The translations under genes were made by a program, and so were the position numbers. DNA of 64,000 nucleotides from Taiwanofungus camphoratus (Eukaryota > Basidiomycota > Agaricomycetes > Polyporales > Taiwanofungaceae). The notes under the pieces are model-generated. The model searched no databases, was not told the origin of the DNA, and worked only from the letters and a program-made list of their open reading frames with translations. The DNA is taken from positions 930,001 through 994,000 of the forward strand of contig CP021222.1 in the NCBI GenBank assembly GCA_003999685.1. The letters run 5' to 3'. This document shows positions 12,968-27,422 of this stretch, piece by piece (position 1 is the stretch's first letter; the number at the start of each line of letters is the position of its first letter).

Positions 12968-15322
12968 TCAATTATAATCATTTTTTGCGCTGACTCTGAT
13001 GGTGATGATGGTACCATTTACATCCTTTCGCGCAGCGACTTGGTACCCGCCGTCATCCCCGGCAAACACGACGCCGCCAGGGACAGCTAGCATATCATTC
13101 TCCCCCTCCCCATCCAGGAGAATTTTGTCCATAAAGGTTTCGAGCGCGGACTCGGAGTCCATGTCATCATTCACAAGGATCTCGCTCTCCAGCATTGAAC
13201 GCATGATGGCACCTGAAACACCCGAATCGACCGAAAAGCTGCCTACGGGCTCCCATGTATCTTCATAAGTATTCCAATCCTCGTTCCTCCTATCATCAAA
13301 AGGGACGTTCACTAGATTATTGTAATCGACGTGGCCCGCTTGTGTCCAGAAGAGCTCGATGTCGCGGCAGTTCTCTGTGGCATGAACCACGCTGTGCCAT
13401 ATGCCAGGTTTTAGACCTGTAAGGACGACGTCGAAGTCACAATCGCGTTTAGATAGCTGAACATCGCCCAACAACAGAGCGTCTGTGGGCGCAATGACCT
13501 ACAGAGAGGTAGAGAGGTTGCGTTGAATAATCAACGTAAAAGAAGGCGTTTGCTTACCTCAAAGACGCGCCGAGCACGAGATTCATTCAGTTTCGTGATA
13601 ATCCTATTGATGCGCGTGGTAGCATCCTCTTCAATATCTGCCTTGACCTTATCACCGTCTACTGTGCCCTTGTCGTCTTTGTCGTTTGCCTCTTCATCAT
13701 CGTTTTGTGGTGGACTCCCAATCTTGTCGAATTCCTGTGTTGTATCTTCGGCTGTCTTGGAAGCCGCTTTCCTTTCCTCCTCTTCCCTCATTCGCCTGTC
13801 CTCAGCTATGCTCGTCACGCCTACCCAGCAGGCACAGCGGAGGTCCATGGCAAATGGATCACCACTGTCGTGCTTCGGATTCCGGATATGTTCCTGAGGC
13901 GCGCTTAAATCTAGAACGAAGTTCTGAAGCAAGATGCCCCTGGGATCCATGCAATACAGCCACTGCGTAGCAGGATCGTAGCCCCAGGCGGCTGTGATGA
14001 ATCGCGTCAGACCTTGCACAGAAGATCTCGATTTCACTTTCTTAGCCTTCTTAGCTTGCCCACTGGCCTCCTGCTCGGGCTCGCGAAGGGGGTCGGGCGA
14101 GTACTGTATGACGCGGCCGAGCAATGCGCGCACCTGTGGCTCTGATAACGGAGGCACAAGTTTGTCAGAGGGAAGGACATAATCAACTTTGCTGTCGTTC
14201 ACGGCGTAAGTAGTGGGGGTATATGACCACGTGTGTACAGGGACGTAGATATGCGACGCAACAAGTGGCGGAGTCGTTATTGAGGGAAGAATGTCCCGTC
14301 CATTGCCAGAATAATTCAAGAGCGGAACTTTCTTGTATACTGTTGGTGTCGGCCTAGGCCTTGAAGTTCGGTCCGCAGGAAGAGATGCACGCTCGTAGGA
14401 CACCGGGGGAATGGGTGCGATCCAAGTTGGAGGAGCGGGAGGAAACCACGCAGGAAGAATTCTCTCCCATGGACCGACAGAGTATATAGTGCAAGTGCTC
14501 CTTATTTCTAGGTTATTGTCATCGTTGCGAATATACTGAACGGTGTAGGACTGGACAGTGGGAGCGCCGGTGCGAGCGATAACAGAACGCACAGAGAAGG
14601 CGTCCGTATCGTAGATATTTATCTGTTCATTTTGCCCCGGAACATTGACCTTAGGCAGCACAACATCCAGATTGACCGCGGGCAGAAAAGGATGCCTGTG
14701 CTTCTTATTAGCGCGCACAACAAAACGTACGAATGCGTCGATGAAAGGTTCATCACGCCCTACTTCTACTTCTTCTATCCCCCAATCGTCTTCTTCGCCG
14801 AATGACTTATGCTTAGCAGTGGCGTCTTTGAAAGCAAGGAGGACGGTATCAGAAGTAGGAGGTGGCCTTTCAGTCCACCATCTCTGTTCCAACTTTTCTC
14901 GAGTAAGTTTCCAGTCCGAGTCAAATTTTGCACGGATGTCATGGACGAGATTACTGAGAGACATGCGACCTGGGAACGTGGCAACCGTAGAGAGGATGAC
15001 AGTCAGCAAGTCGACTCTCTAGGACAATGTAAGGTCAATCAATAGAAAAGAAGACAAATCGGTTGACCTTGTATAAGGCCCAGGACCACACAACCTCATC
15101 TCTGGCGCATTTCAATAATCGCATTACTTCCTATGATTTTGATATCAAGTGGATTACGACGTGGCAGTGTAGGGGATTCACCTCAAGGTTCTTCTCATCT
15201 TTCGCCGCCAGAATTGCATCATGGAGCACCTGCGCTCTTGCTAATCCAGCGGTCATGTCCAACAGAGTGAAAATAAACTTGAGTGGGTGGCGAAAGACTT
15301 CTCGTCCTTCCCGGCCTCTCAT
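12968..15322 (-). CDS. Unrecognised conserved-looking fungal protein, about 740 aa
   Basis: I do not recognise a domain. The first exon uses the ATG at 15320-15322 (MRGREGREVFRHPLK); the upstream frame has no other ATG before a stop. Exon 1 ends at KDEKNLE, then a 21-codon exon (EVMRLLKCARDEVVWSWALYK, about 15078-15140) and a large exon from RVDLLTVILSTVATFPGRMS (about 15020) to RARRVFE (about 13560). After a roughly 60-bp intron the last exon begins VIAPTDALLLGDVQLSKRD and ends IRVSAKNDYN at 12968. The protein is mixed globular, with a Pro-rich stretch (PAWFPPAPPTWIAPIPPV), a short KKAKKVK basic patch and a charged segment (DRRMREEEERKAA). There are no membrane helices. Its intact frames and clean introns argue that it is a working gene. 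Divergent from MIC19 (281 bp). Confidence 0.75.
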
Positions 15323-15603
15323 GAACGATAGCGGCGCCTGCCACTCGAACACCGAATCCAACGGGACAGATTGTGACCTTACTGCTCAGCTGCCGCACTT
15401 GCAGCGAAGTATTTCGAGCAACCTTGATTCTCAAGGAGAGCTATTCTGTCTGGCGTCGGAACGACAGTGTCAGCATAGATATGTACACAGCCAAGTTCGC
15501 CTGCGGATGCTAGTACAAATATACCTTCCAAAAAGAGAAATACCTACACCGACGAGTCGTCGGCCGTAGCCGTGAGCGCACTTCGTCACTGGACTTCAAA
15601 AGA

Positions 15604-16313
15604 ATGGGTGCGAGCCAGTCGACACCCCGGACGGACGAGAAAGTCTTTGTCTCAGAGACACCCATCCAGGTCAGTCTGAACTACCTTCGAAGAAACAGAG
15701 CTGACGGGGGACTGCAGTTCTCGCAGGATGTCGTGAACCACCTGTCCGACCATATGGCCTCGCCCGACACGCCCCCCGAGCGGCAGTCGAGCATCGACGC
15801 TCACATCCGCTCACACATCCAGTCCGAGCTCGCGCGGCTGCGCGAGGAGGAGGAACAGGTGAAGGATGAAATTGAGCGCGCGCTGGAGAAGGAGAACCTG
15901 GACCGCGAGCGCGAGATGGCCGGGGAGGAGAGCCAGTCTGAGGGCGAGGAGGCGAGCGCGGGGAGCGTGAAGAGCAGTGCAGCGTTAATGGGTGACCTGG
16001 AGGAAGTACGAAGGAAGGTGGAGCGGTTCCACACAAGACAAGAATTAGAGGGCTACTCTGCAGTGCAGGCCAAGGGTGAGGCCGTGGTTTCTTGCTATAG
16101 GTGAGTTTGATTCCGCTTCCTCTTTGCAAGTTGCAAGCTTCATGTAGGCTGCCTTCAGATCACATCCTTCCACTACTTTAGACTGCTGGCGGGAAGTCAG
16201 TGAGTTTAAGTCGTCCGTTGCACAGGTAGAAAAAGTACGTTGCACGAATTTAAATACTGCCGTTCTGGAGGACTCATATTCTGTCATAGCAATACGTGAA
16301 CTCCCTCCGATAG
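15604..16313 (+). CDS. MIC19: MICOS complex subunit MIC19
   Basis: Peripheral inner-membrane protein of the mitochondrial contact site and cristae organising system, facing the intermembrane space. It begins MGASQSTPR, a good N-myristoylation signal as in known MIC19 proteins. It continues with a long acidic coiled coil (REEEEQVKDEIERALEKE, about 15840-15895). Introns at 16101-16158 and 16235-16289 join CYRSHPSTTLDC to WREVSEFKSSVAQVEK, then QYVNSLR and a stop at 16311-16313. The two cysteines form the CX10C pair of the fungal family. The protein is about 198 aa. The ending EK-QYVNSL is characteristic, and both introns restore it exactly in frame. Confidence 0.93.
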
Positions 16314-16540
16314 TCCCAAAATACAAACTTCCTTTAGATTGGCATCATCTCATGAACCAACCGTACTATACAACCAAGCAAAAGTAACAGGTACAGGTAC
16401 TACTGCACATCACCGTCATACAAGGTCCGTAAAGGTCGTGAAACTGTCCGTCAACATCTAGATCGTCCAAAGTATTGGTCAGTATAATTATCGTCAATAA
16501 CAAATAGTCCGAGCGGGCTCGAGACAGCTGCTGGTGCACG

Positions 16541-17629
16541 CTAGCTCGGTGTGGGCCCTTCCTCACTTCCGCCGTATGCGTAGCCGACGTGTTCGCTAGG
16601 CTCGTCCGGCTGTGAGTACACCGATGCCGCACTGACTTGCGACAGTCGACTTTGCTCTATGTCATGGCTGTTCCCGTGTTTGGGCGCAGTCAGGGGGAGA
16701 TAGTTGGCCAAAAATGACCGGCGGGGATCAAGGTGCCCGAGGGCGGCCATGATCAGGCTAGATGAGACACGGTTCTGGCGCTCTTCGCCACTTTCGGTCG
16801 AGTACACAGAAGCAGAGCTCGCCGCAGACGCCTTCTTGGCAAGGGGTCGCCTCAGGAAAGGTTGTACTGGAGGTGGATTTGACTGGGCGGCGGCTCGGCG
16901 GTTCTGACGTTCGCTGCGAGCCCGCGCCATCAATAAGGGGGCTGCCTCGTTTCGTGAACTATTCCGTCCAAGAGGACTCGGACGGACAGGTTTATGCGGA
17001 GGCACTGCACCACTGGTAGGCGAGAGATCAGGCTCTGCGGAAGTAAGGTTGAGTTTTAGATTTGGAGCGAACGTGATCGACATACCGACGCGCTCTGGTT
17101 TCACGTCCTCCTTCAATACCTTAAGTGTAGACTGAGGCGATATCGGAGGGCTGGCAGCAAATCTGACCTGCGATTTTCTTATGTGACGGCGAGACGAAGG
17201 GAAGGTGGGCGGGAGGTTGGTATAAGATCCGGACGATGCGTTCCGTCTGGTGTTCTCCCTGACCTCCAGGTTGGCCAGCTGCGAGTAGACAGTCAGTATG
17301 ATCGGAAGGTGAAAGGCAAATGGTTTGCGCACGGCCTCCTTGCGTTGGTTTGCCTTCTGGCGCTTTATACACCTCCCCCACCATGTCCAAATCAGAACAG
17401 CAGCTATTGCAAGAAAGACGCCACCAGCCACTCCTCCTGCGATAGCGCCTACGGGAACTGGTGTCTTCTGCTTTGGAGCATCAGCGACTGGACCTGTGGG
17501 GAGGGGTGCACCGGTGAAGACAGTGGTCGTTATGACCGGCGGATACGAGGTGGTGAAGACCGTGTTCGTTCCGGGCGCCTGCGAGGGCCGAGAGGAGCTC
17601 GAGGTCACATCCGACGCAGATACGTTCAT
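16541..17629 (-). CDS. Single-pass membrane protein with Ser/Thr-rich ectodomain, possible wall-stress-sensor-like
   Basis: Not assigned to a family. The ATG at 17627-17629 gives MNVSASDVTSSSSRPSQAP, a Ser/Thr/Pro-rich outer part. One transmembrane helix follows (VGAIAGGVAGGVFLAIAAVLIW, about 17395-17460), then a basic stop-transfer (RCIKRQK) and a long Ser/Pro/Arg-rich cytoplasmic tail ending EEGPTPS. This layout resembles the MID2/WSC-type sensor architecture, which is inference only. No signal peptide follows the chosen ATG. The open frame continues upstream without an ATG, so an additional 5' exon carrying a signal peptide is possible. A stop-free 54-nt intron (17279-17332) probably interrupts the tail. 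Confidence 0.65.
   Translation of the reverse strand: MNVSASDVTSSSSRPSQAPGTNTVFTTSYPPVITTTVFTGAPLPTGPVADAPKQKTPVPVGAIAGGVAGGVFLAIAAVLIWTWWGRCIKRQKANQRKEAVRKPFAFHLPIILTVYSQLANLEVRENTRRNASSGSYTNLPPTFPSSRRHIRKSQVRFAASPPISPQSTLKVLKEDVKPERVGMSITFAPNLKLNLTSAEPDLSPTSGAVPPHKPVRPSPLGRNSSRNEAAPLLMARARSERQNRRAAAQSNPPPVQPFLRRPLAKKASAASSASVYSTESGEERQNRVSSSLIMAALGHLDPRRSFLANYLPLTAPKHGNSHDIEQSRLSQVSAASVYSQPDEPSEHVGYAYGGSEEGPTPS
17279..17332 (-). other. Probable 54-nt phase-preserving, stop-free intron
   Basis: On the minus strand it starts GTGCGC, carries a perfect TACTGAC branch site and ends CTACTCGCAG. Its length is 18 codons and it has no stop, so it can be retained without breaking the frame. Retention would add a hydrophobic stretch (FAFHLPIILTVYSQ) just after the transmembrane stop-transfer. 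Confidence 0.7.
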
Positions 17630-17949
17630 AGAATTCGAAATAATCACAATCAAGACGGTGCACTGGGCAAGATAAAAAGCTGAACCTTGAGCTGGGCGAT
17701 AGAAAGGGACCGGAACGGCCTCTGGTTGCACAGCAAGTCTAGTACTAGAATAACATCAATAAGTAAGACAGGCCTCGCGTATGAGAGCGTGGCCCTAGGG
17801 CAATCCGTCACCTGAATGCAACACACCCGCTGAATATCGCACAATCCCAAGTCCAGATCGCATCGCGAGCATACTTTATCATTACATCGGTGCACATGTA
17901 CAAAGGTACTTAGCGAGTAAGCATATCAAACGAACACGCCCTAGCATCA

Positions 17950-20950
<3,001 letters not shown>

Positions 20951-23900
20951 GAGGACAGAAACAGCAATGAGAGGTCGATAGTGGAACGTTGGCAACAGAG
21001 GCGAGTCTTGCAGTCCTGAAGCGACCTCGGTCATCGGCGGCATATTTCGAGCGGAGATGAATAAGCTTCCTTTTGAGGAAGCACGGCATGTGACTTCTCT
21101 GACCTCACGGCTTAAATCCGATTTCTGCATACCCCTTGGCTTCGACTCAACCTCGACTCATCTCCGCCGCCTGTCCTGAGTACTGACCTTCCTTCGGCTT
21201 TGCTATACTTTTTGATGACCTTTACTGGCCATGACTCTGATCCCTTTGACTGGCTGTGGGATGTGAATTCATATGCTGATTCTACTCTTAGAATGTTCGA
21301 CTCTGGCCTGGGCAACACTATTCGGGTTGCAACAACAAGTGTTAGTTCTGCGGCGCCTCGTTCTCTAGACGAAATATCCGGCACGAGGTGCTCTCCTTAG
21401 GTTCTTACGCTATCATCATATTGACATGATCCAGTCCCCCTGTTCCCATTGATGCATCTGTAAGCATCTTTGATTTTTTGCCCTTGGCTTTGAGAGAAAG
21501 GATATGGAACGCACACTGATATTGTTCCGTATGGATGACACACTTTAGTTATGATTTCATCCCTTCCGGGCCTTTGAAGTGTCACGCAGCACGAATTCTA
21601 AGTCTGCTCGTGTACGCGTTCTCTGCAGAGCACACGTTTGTCTTTCGCTGAACATTGGTACTTTTCACAATGAGAAAGGTAATACATTGCGGAACTCTTG
21701 GAAGTTTGATTGACTGTGGTCCGACTCAATACTTGTTCCTTTTTATCTCGTTCTCGCAACTTTCTTTTGTCTTCTCTTTCTGGCAACTGGAACCGGAATG
21801 TATTGAACTCTGGTCAATCCGCCGGCCCAGCTAGATGTGCGATAACCGCCTGCCGCTTTATACGAGAAGGGTGTTCTGATAGCCTGTTCTTATGCCACTC
21901 CTGGGTTCCTCATTGTGGTTGCAGTAACGCCCACAAGCCAACTTCCAACGCGCAGCTGTCACTTCTCGCCCCCTTCAAGACGCCATCTTTCTCGATGAAG
22001 AGCCTCATAGCCGGCAACCTACTGCCACAGCATCCTATCCGAGCGCGCGCTCGACGAGATGCACCAGCGGTGCTTTGGATGGCGGCCGTATACTGAAATT
22101 TTCAGTGCGTGCGAGAGTGATGTACTATGCTGACCGCACAGCGCGTCTCCCATAATGCGAATTATCAAAAATCGGTCCGCGGTGTCCAGGTTTGTGAAGA
22201 CTGCTACCACATAGGAGCATTTAGCCTTAGGACACGCGGCATCTATCGCAAAACTAGACGACCGATATGAAGCCCCACGGCGCTTGAATGATGCACCTTT
22301 GCAATATAAATGCATAAACACTCATGCTTCGTGGCCTTCTCTAGGCCAACATTTCAAGAGGCCCGTCTTACGAATGTCGGCCCGCATAATTCACACTTTG
22401 CTGCGCGCCAATTCCTATGCACTCACGAGACCTACGAGAACGCTGAAGCGGTGTGATACATGATATCTGGCCGTCCGGACATGAGCCTGGGAAAGCGTGT
22501 AGGCCTTCTATCTTGGTGTGATAGAAGCGCGAAGGCGTCATAACGTCGAAATCTGGTGCATGGACCGGGACCAGGGGTTCTTAACCATGCTAGAAAGTCT
22601 CATGGCCTGGCTGTGGGCGTGAGCAGGTCGCCAGCACTGTTCTGCAGCCGGAAGTTGTAGTAGCCAGCGTCTGCGGCATGGGGCCACTTTCTACTGTTCG
22701 CGAGGACCCCAGACCATGTAGTATGAGTGCGTGCCGCAGGAGGAGAAGCACGGACGGGATTGGTGTGTGGTGCTGTTGCATCGCATGTGATGACCGCTGT
22801 ATCGTGTCAACGTCTATCTAGTAATGCGCTTGCGGTCCGTCGAGATTAAGTGGTCAGTTTGTGCGAATCGATTTGAGGTGCGGACGACACAGCATCCGAT
22901 TACGGAGACCTCTGTACGTACTCCGGTGGTCTTGACCTCAGCACGTTTATGCGCTGGGGTCTGCACGTCTTGGTGGGTGTATTGAGGGTTTCACACAGGA
23001 CTGAGGCGCTCGCAAACTCTGACCGCGGCGCGGGGCAAGGGGCAGCGTAACCACGTACCGAGTACACTGAGAGCAAGAGGCCGAGAAGATACGGACGACT
23101 GAATTTCGAAATGTTCGCAACGCAAATAGCATGCGCTCCGAGGTTTACGTAAAATGAACGTCCCCAAATGCGGCGGATGGGCGGTGCGTTTCATTGCGCC
23201 GCGGCCGGTTCGGTGCCCGATCAGGACGGTGCGATGGACGATCGAGCAACGGGTAGCAGGTGCGTCCACTGCGTACTGCCTATCGGCGAGGGAATGGGAC
23301 TACTTAGCTCTCCCTCGGATTGATGCATGAACATGAACAGCAGAGCTGCGAGGGCGAACACGTTTAATCAGTTGAAGGAGGCGAATAGGTCCGGCGACCG
23401 GAGGGAGGGGCTGATGGATGGACGACGATTTCGATAAATGAAGTCCGGAAGATTAAAATTCCGGGGAGTAGAAAGCACGCCGAGTTGGCCGGGGAGCCGG
23501 TGCCAAGCGGTAGCCAAAATGGCCAGACTAGTTGCCGGCCATCAGGGAGGCGCTGGGAGCGGAGGGCGTGCGATGTGAACGCGGACGAATGGGTGGGAGG
23601 CGTGGAGGAGGGCCTGTAACCAAGTGCTCAGCTGGTGTGTGAGTGCGTCGACATATGGAGACTGCGATTGCGACTGCGATTGGTGCGGAGCGGATGCAGT
23701 TGCAGCTGAGAAGAAATACAAATATGAAGTGGTGGGTGACAGGAGGAGCGCTACCAGACGTGCAGCGCTGTCTGGCCGAGCATGCTCCGGGCCCAAGCAA
23801 AGCGGATTGCGGGGTCGGGATCAGATGCTCGGTGGACATAACGAGGTGCTCTCCTGTTTACCTCTGAGGCGCGGAGCCGAGCACCGATCCGGAAGGGGAT

Positions 23901-24059
23901 TCATCGGCGGGAACTCCACCTGAGAACCGCGCTGGGTTTCACGGAGTTTCAAATGGCCGAGATTGAGTTTGTTGGCCGGGACGTGCCTGTCGCTCGGTAG
24001 CCTATAGAAATAACCGGTGCAGCGGGTACCGCCGGCCGTGGCCGTTGCCCCTTAGAGGG
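20951..24059. other. 3.1-kb gene-free region
   Basis: No reading frame here resembles a gene I know. The longest (about 128 aa at 21710-22096 plus; 103 aa at 23528-23839 minus) have no domain or splice support. Composition shifts from mixed (21-22.3 kb) to GC-rich with alternating simple motifs (23-24 kb, for example GACTGCGATTGC repeated near 23660). It probably contains the upstream control region of the Zn2Cys6 regulator and possibly non-coding transcripts. Confidence 0.5.
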
Positions 24060-24235
24060 TCTCTATCCCCGCCCTCCCGTCCGCTTTCCCTTCCATCAAC
24101 CTCTCCTTCTCTTTCAACCACCAGCTCTGCTCCTTTCCCCCTTCCTCATAACCCCCTTCCTCTTCCTCTCCTTTCCGCATCCCCCCTTTCTCCATCCATA
24201 ACAGACGTCTCTCTCCGTCCAGTAGTTTCCACACC
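24060..24235 (+). promoter_or_regulatory. Pyrimidine-rich tract upstream of the Zn2Cys6 gene
   Basis: About 175 bp that is overwhelmingly C and T on the plus strand, ending about 70 bp before the ATG at 24307. CT-rich blocks just before or at the start site are common in fungal genes, so this probably marks the core promoter or 5' leader. Confidence 0.6.
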
Positions 24236-24306
24236 ATACTCGGCCCTTTATCGCTAGCCGCCGGTATCCATTGATTACCGTAGCCATCTCGGTATTCATT
24301 TCCATC

Positions 24307-27300
24307 ATGGACCCCCTTCAACAATCCCCGCCCTCTCAACAACCACTTCCCAACGATGCAGACCAGTCTGCTGCTATGTCCGACCAGAAGCCTGCGTGCG
24401 TGCCTACCGTCCTCTCATATGTCCGCCTTGCTACATGTCCTGACCACGAGTCTACCATCCGTAGCACGAAAGCACCCGTCGTCAGAGGTGCCAGGGCATG
24501 CACCGTATGCAGAGCGGCAAAGGTTCCTCCCTCTGTCTCTCTCATAGAGCCAATACTCATGTGTATTGCTTGTAAAGATGAAATGTGTCGGCGCAGATGA
24601 CGGCAACAATATCCCCTGTCAGCGTTGTAAGCGCTCAGGTCTAGAGTAAGACTTGGTCATATCTCCTATCCTAGAGTCTGTGCCATAGCTCTGTATTCCT
24701 GCAGATGTATATTCGAGAAACATCGCCGCGGCCGCAAGCCTGGCTCAAGGTACTTGGGTCCCACTGTCCACAGTGTCAATGACCTAATGTGTCTTGCTGT
24801 AGGCTCTCTGAAGCCTCTAAAATGCTTCGTCGCCTCGAAAAGGGCTTGAATAACGCAAAGCAAAAATCGCAGAACAATGAGATTGTCCTCCCGCCTCTAC
24901 AGAGCACAGGACCTGCAGATGGCCGATACCGTGCCGGAGATAGCTACGGCGCGAGCAGCTCCCGCTTTCCCAACAACGATCTGCCGCCCTTGAATCTTGT
25001 ACCCCAGGACGGGTACGTTCGATCCACTCATCAGTCCGACTCAGAAATGGACCAAGATGACGACGAAATTGACCGCACGGAAGGCGGGATGTATCCCGCC
25101 AAGCTCATCAAGCAGAACTCACGCAACTCATCGTTCTTTAAGACGATCCTAAATCCCGAGCAGGTCGAGCCCACTGCTCATCGCCAAACCGGAGGATCGG
25201 ACCGCGGCTATTCCCAAACGAGTTCGCAGTCCCCAACCCTGCATAGCACGCCTCAACCCGTCAGTTCCCTTACCAGTATTTTCAGCACTCCCAAAGATCC
25301 AATTGAGGCTGGCCTTCTTGATGAGAAGACGGTGCAAGACCTCTTCGACATGTTCTACATCCGTCTGAACCCGTTCATCAACCTATTTGACCCAGCATTG
25401 CACTCCGTTAACTATGTGCGCTCGCGGTGCCCCTTCCTGTTTACTACACTTGTTATGGCGTGCTGCAAGTTCTTCAAGCCCGAGCTCTACCGCCCTGCGC
25501 TCAAGCTTGCGCATGAGTTTGCCGTGCTCGCCTTTGCCGGGAACTGGAAGCGCGTTGAGGTCGTGCAAGCGTTCGCCTGCATGACGTACTGGAAGGAGCC
25601 CGAGGACCAGTGCACCTGGACATACATCGGGTATGCGTGCCGCATGGCCGTCGAGCTCGGGCTCAACCGCTATGTGGGCAAGAACGTCACGGGCGAGAGC
25701 GAGTTCCAGAAGCTCGAGCGGCGCAACCGCGAGCGCACGTACCTCGTGCTGTTCGTGCACGACCGCAGTCTGAGCATGCAAACGGGCAAGCAGTGGATGC
25801 TCCCTGAGGACGAGCTCGTCCGCCACTCGATGTCCTGGCACGAGGAGGGCGGGCAGCAGATCCGCCAGGAGGATGTCATACTCGCGGCGTTCGTGCACTT
25901 GCGCCGCATCGCCTCTGAGACGACCGATGTGTTCAACCTGCACGAGAGCAACCCCGCGTCGCACCACGGGGACCTGAATTATGACATCATGCTGCGGAAC
26001 TGCAACCAAAAGCTGAATCAGTGGGACCAGACATGGAGGCATGAGATGCAGCGTGGTAGGCGGTGCTTCCGGCCCACATGATTGCACCTAGCTAATGCAT
26101 TCCCTTCCGTAGCGCATGGAGAATCATTTCACTTTGCGTTCCTCCGGCTCTTCCAGCTCTATGTGAGGCTGTTCCTGAACAGCTTCGGGCTGAATTCGTC
26201 GAATTCACAGGTATGGAACATGTTTTTGAGGGAAACAGGACCTCATGTCATCGCGCTAATTTCACAGACGGGCCGCGCCTCGACCAATGTGCAGGCGCTT
26301 AATGCTTGCTACACGAGTGCCATGGAGCATTTGCAAATTGTGGGCAAAGACCTTGCCTCGATGAGCATGCTGGTGCGTTTTTCCTCCAATTTTGTTACGC
26401 GTTGTATGTCCATTGATTGGTTCATCCATTTAGCGGTACGGCCAGGACACTATTACTGTGATGACTGCCTATTCTGCAGTTGTCCTGCTCAAGGTGGGAC
26501 ACTTGCATGATATTGTTTTGTAACCCGGTATTAAATTTGATTATATACAGCTTCTCCGCGGACACAGGGAGTTGGCGGACATGAAAGAGGGTGTCATCTC
26601 GGAAATTTACGAGGTGATAAACAGGACAGCCGACGCATATAACGATACGGCAGCGCTCTCCCCGGCATCGCACTCTGCGTCGTATCACTCGCGCTTCTTG
26701 AAAAGCTTGATTCAGAACGATAGGCAAAAGGAGCAAGAGAAGTACAAGCGCGTTATGGCATCGGCCAATCACCGATCCAAAGGTGATATCGCTGTTCATT
26801 CAAACGACAGCGTCTATATACTTATTTTACGCTTCATTCAGCTTCGCATTCAAGTGGATCGTCCACGCATTCGCTTGGTTACCAGCAATCGCACTTGTAT
26901 TCTCAGTCATCAATGTCACCGGCACAGGGCGACCACTCAAACCTGCAATACGCCTTGTCTGGTGGTGTCCCTCCGCCTACCCAACTGCCTACACCGTCGT
27001 CGTCAGCGTCTTCGGCCTCATCCCCGACCTACTCACAGACATATACTCATTCTCGCGAGGTCGAGTATGGCACGCCTTCTACGTCCGAGTCGGTTGTGCG
27101 CGGGGCCACGAACAGCTACAGCTTGCCTGGGATCTCAGCGACATACGCTCAGTACCAGGCGCAGCCGATCTCGCACCAAGACGCGCTGTATTGGAGGAAC
27201 ATGTTTAACGACCTTGGGTTTGGTGAGAATACTGAGACGACGTACGCCGGGGGATATCAAAATATTAGCGCGAGCGACAGCGGAGCCGTTGGCATGGGTC

Positions 27301-27422
27301 AGACGGGTTACGGCAGCGTGTCGTACCGTGACGCTCATCATTCTGACCACGGCTACCAAAGTCACCAATACAGCTACCCCATGATGAACACGTACCCTGC
27401 TCCCGCGTACAACGGCCGTTAA
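24307..27422 (+). CDS. Zn2Cys6 transcription factor with fungal-specific transcription factor domain
   Basis: DNA-binding regulator of the GAL4-type class. The ATG at 24307 gives MDPLQQSPPSQQPLPND. The zinc cluster is built over three exons: CTVCRAAK, then MKCVGADDGNNIPCQRC plus KRSGLE, then CIFEKHRRGRKPGSR, giving spacing CX2CX6CX10CX2CX6C. A coiled-coil start (LSEASKMLRRLEKGLN) follows. The large exon (24800-26050) carries the middle homology domain: LLDEKTVQDLFDMFYIRLNP, WTYIGYACRMAVELGLNR, RRNRERTYLVLFVHDRSLS. The 3' exons end with a low-complexity Ser/Pro/Tyr tail (YSYPMMNTYPAPAYNGR) and a stop at 27420-27422. The long upstream region suggests complex control. It resembles regulators of carbon metabolism in this class, but the target genes cannot be read from the sequence. 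Confidence 0.92.

Noticed and set aside
21710-22096. 128-codon frame in the gap before the transcription factor
   Set aside because: Irregular composition and no splice or domain support; treated as chance.
25383-26087. 234-codon frame on the minus strand
   Set aside because: Antisense to the middle domain of the Zn2Cys6 regulator; Leu/Val/His-rich composition without motifs.
26572-27384. 270-codon frame on the plus strand
   Set aside because: Only its first part coincides with the transcription factor exon; the rest is a shifted frame rich in Arg and Thr across an intron and the last exon.
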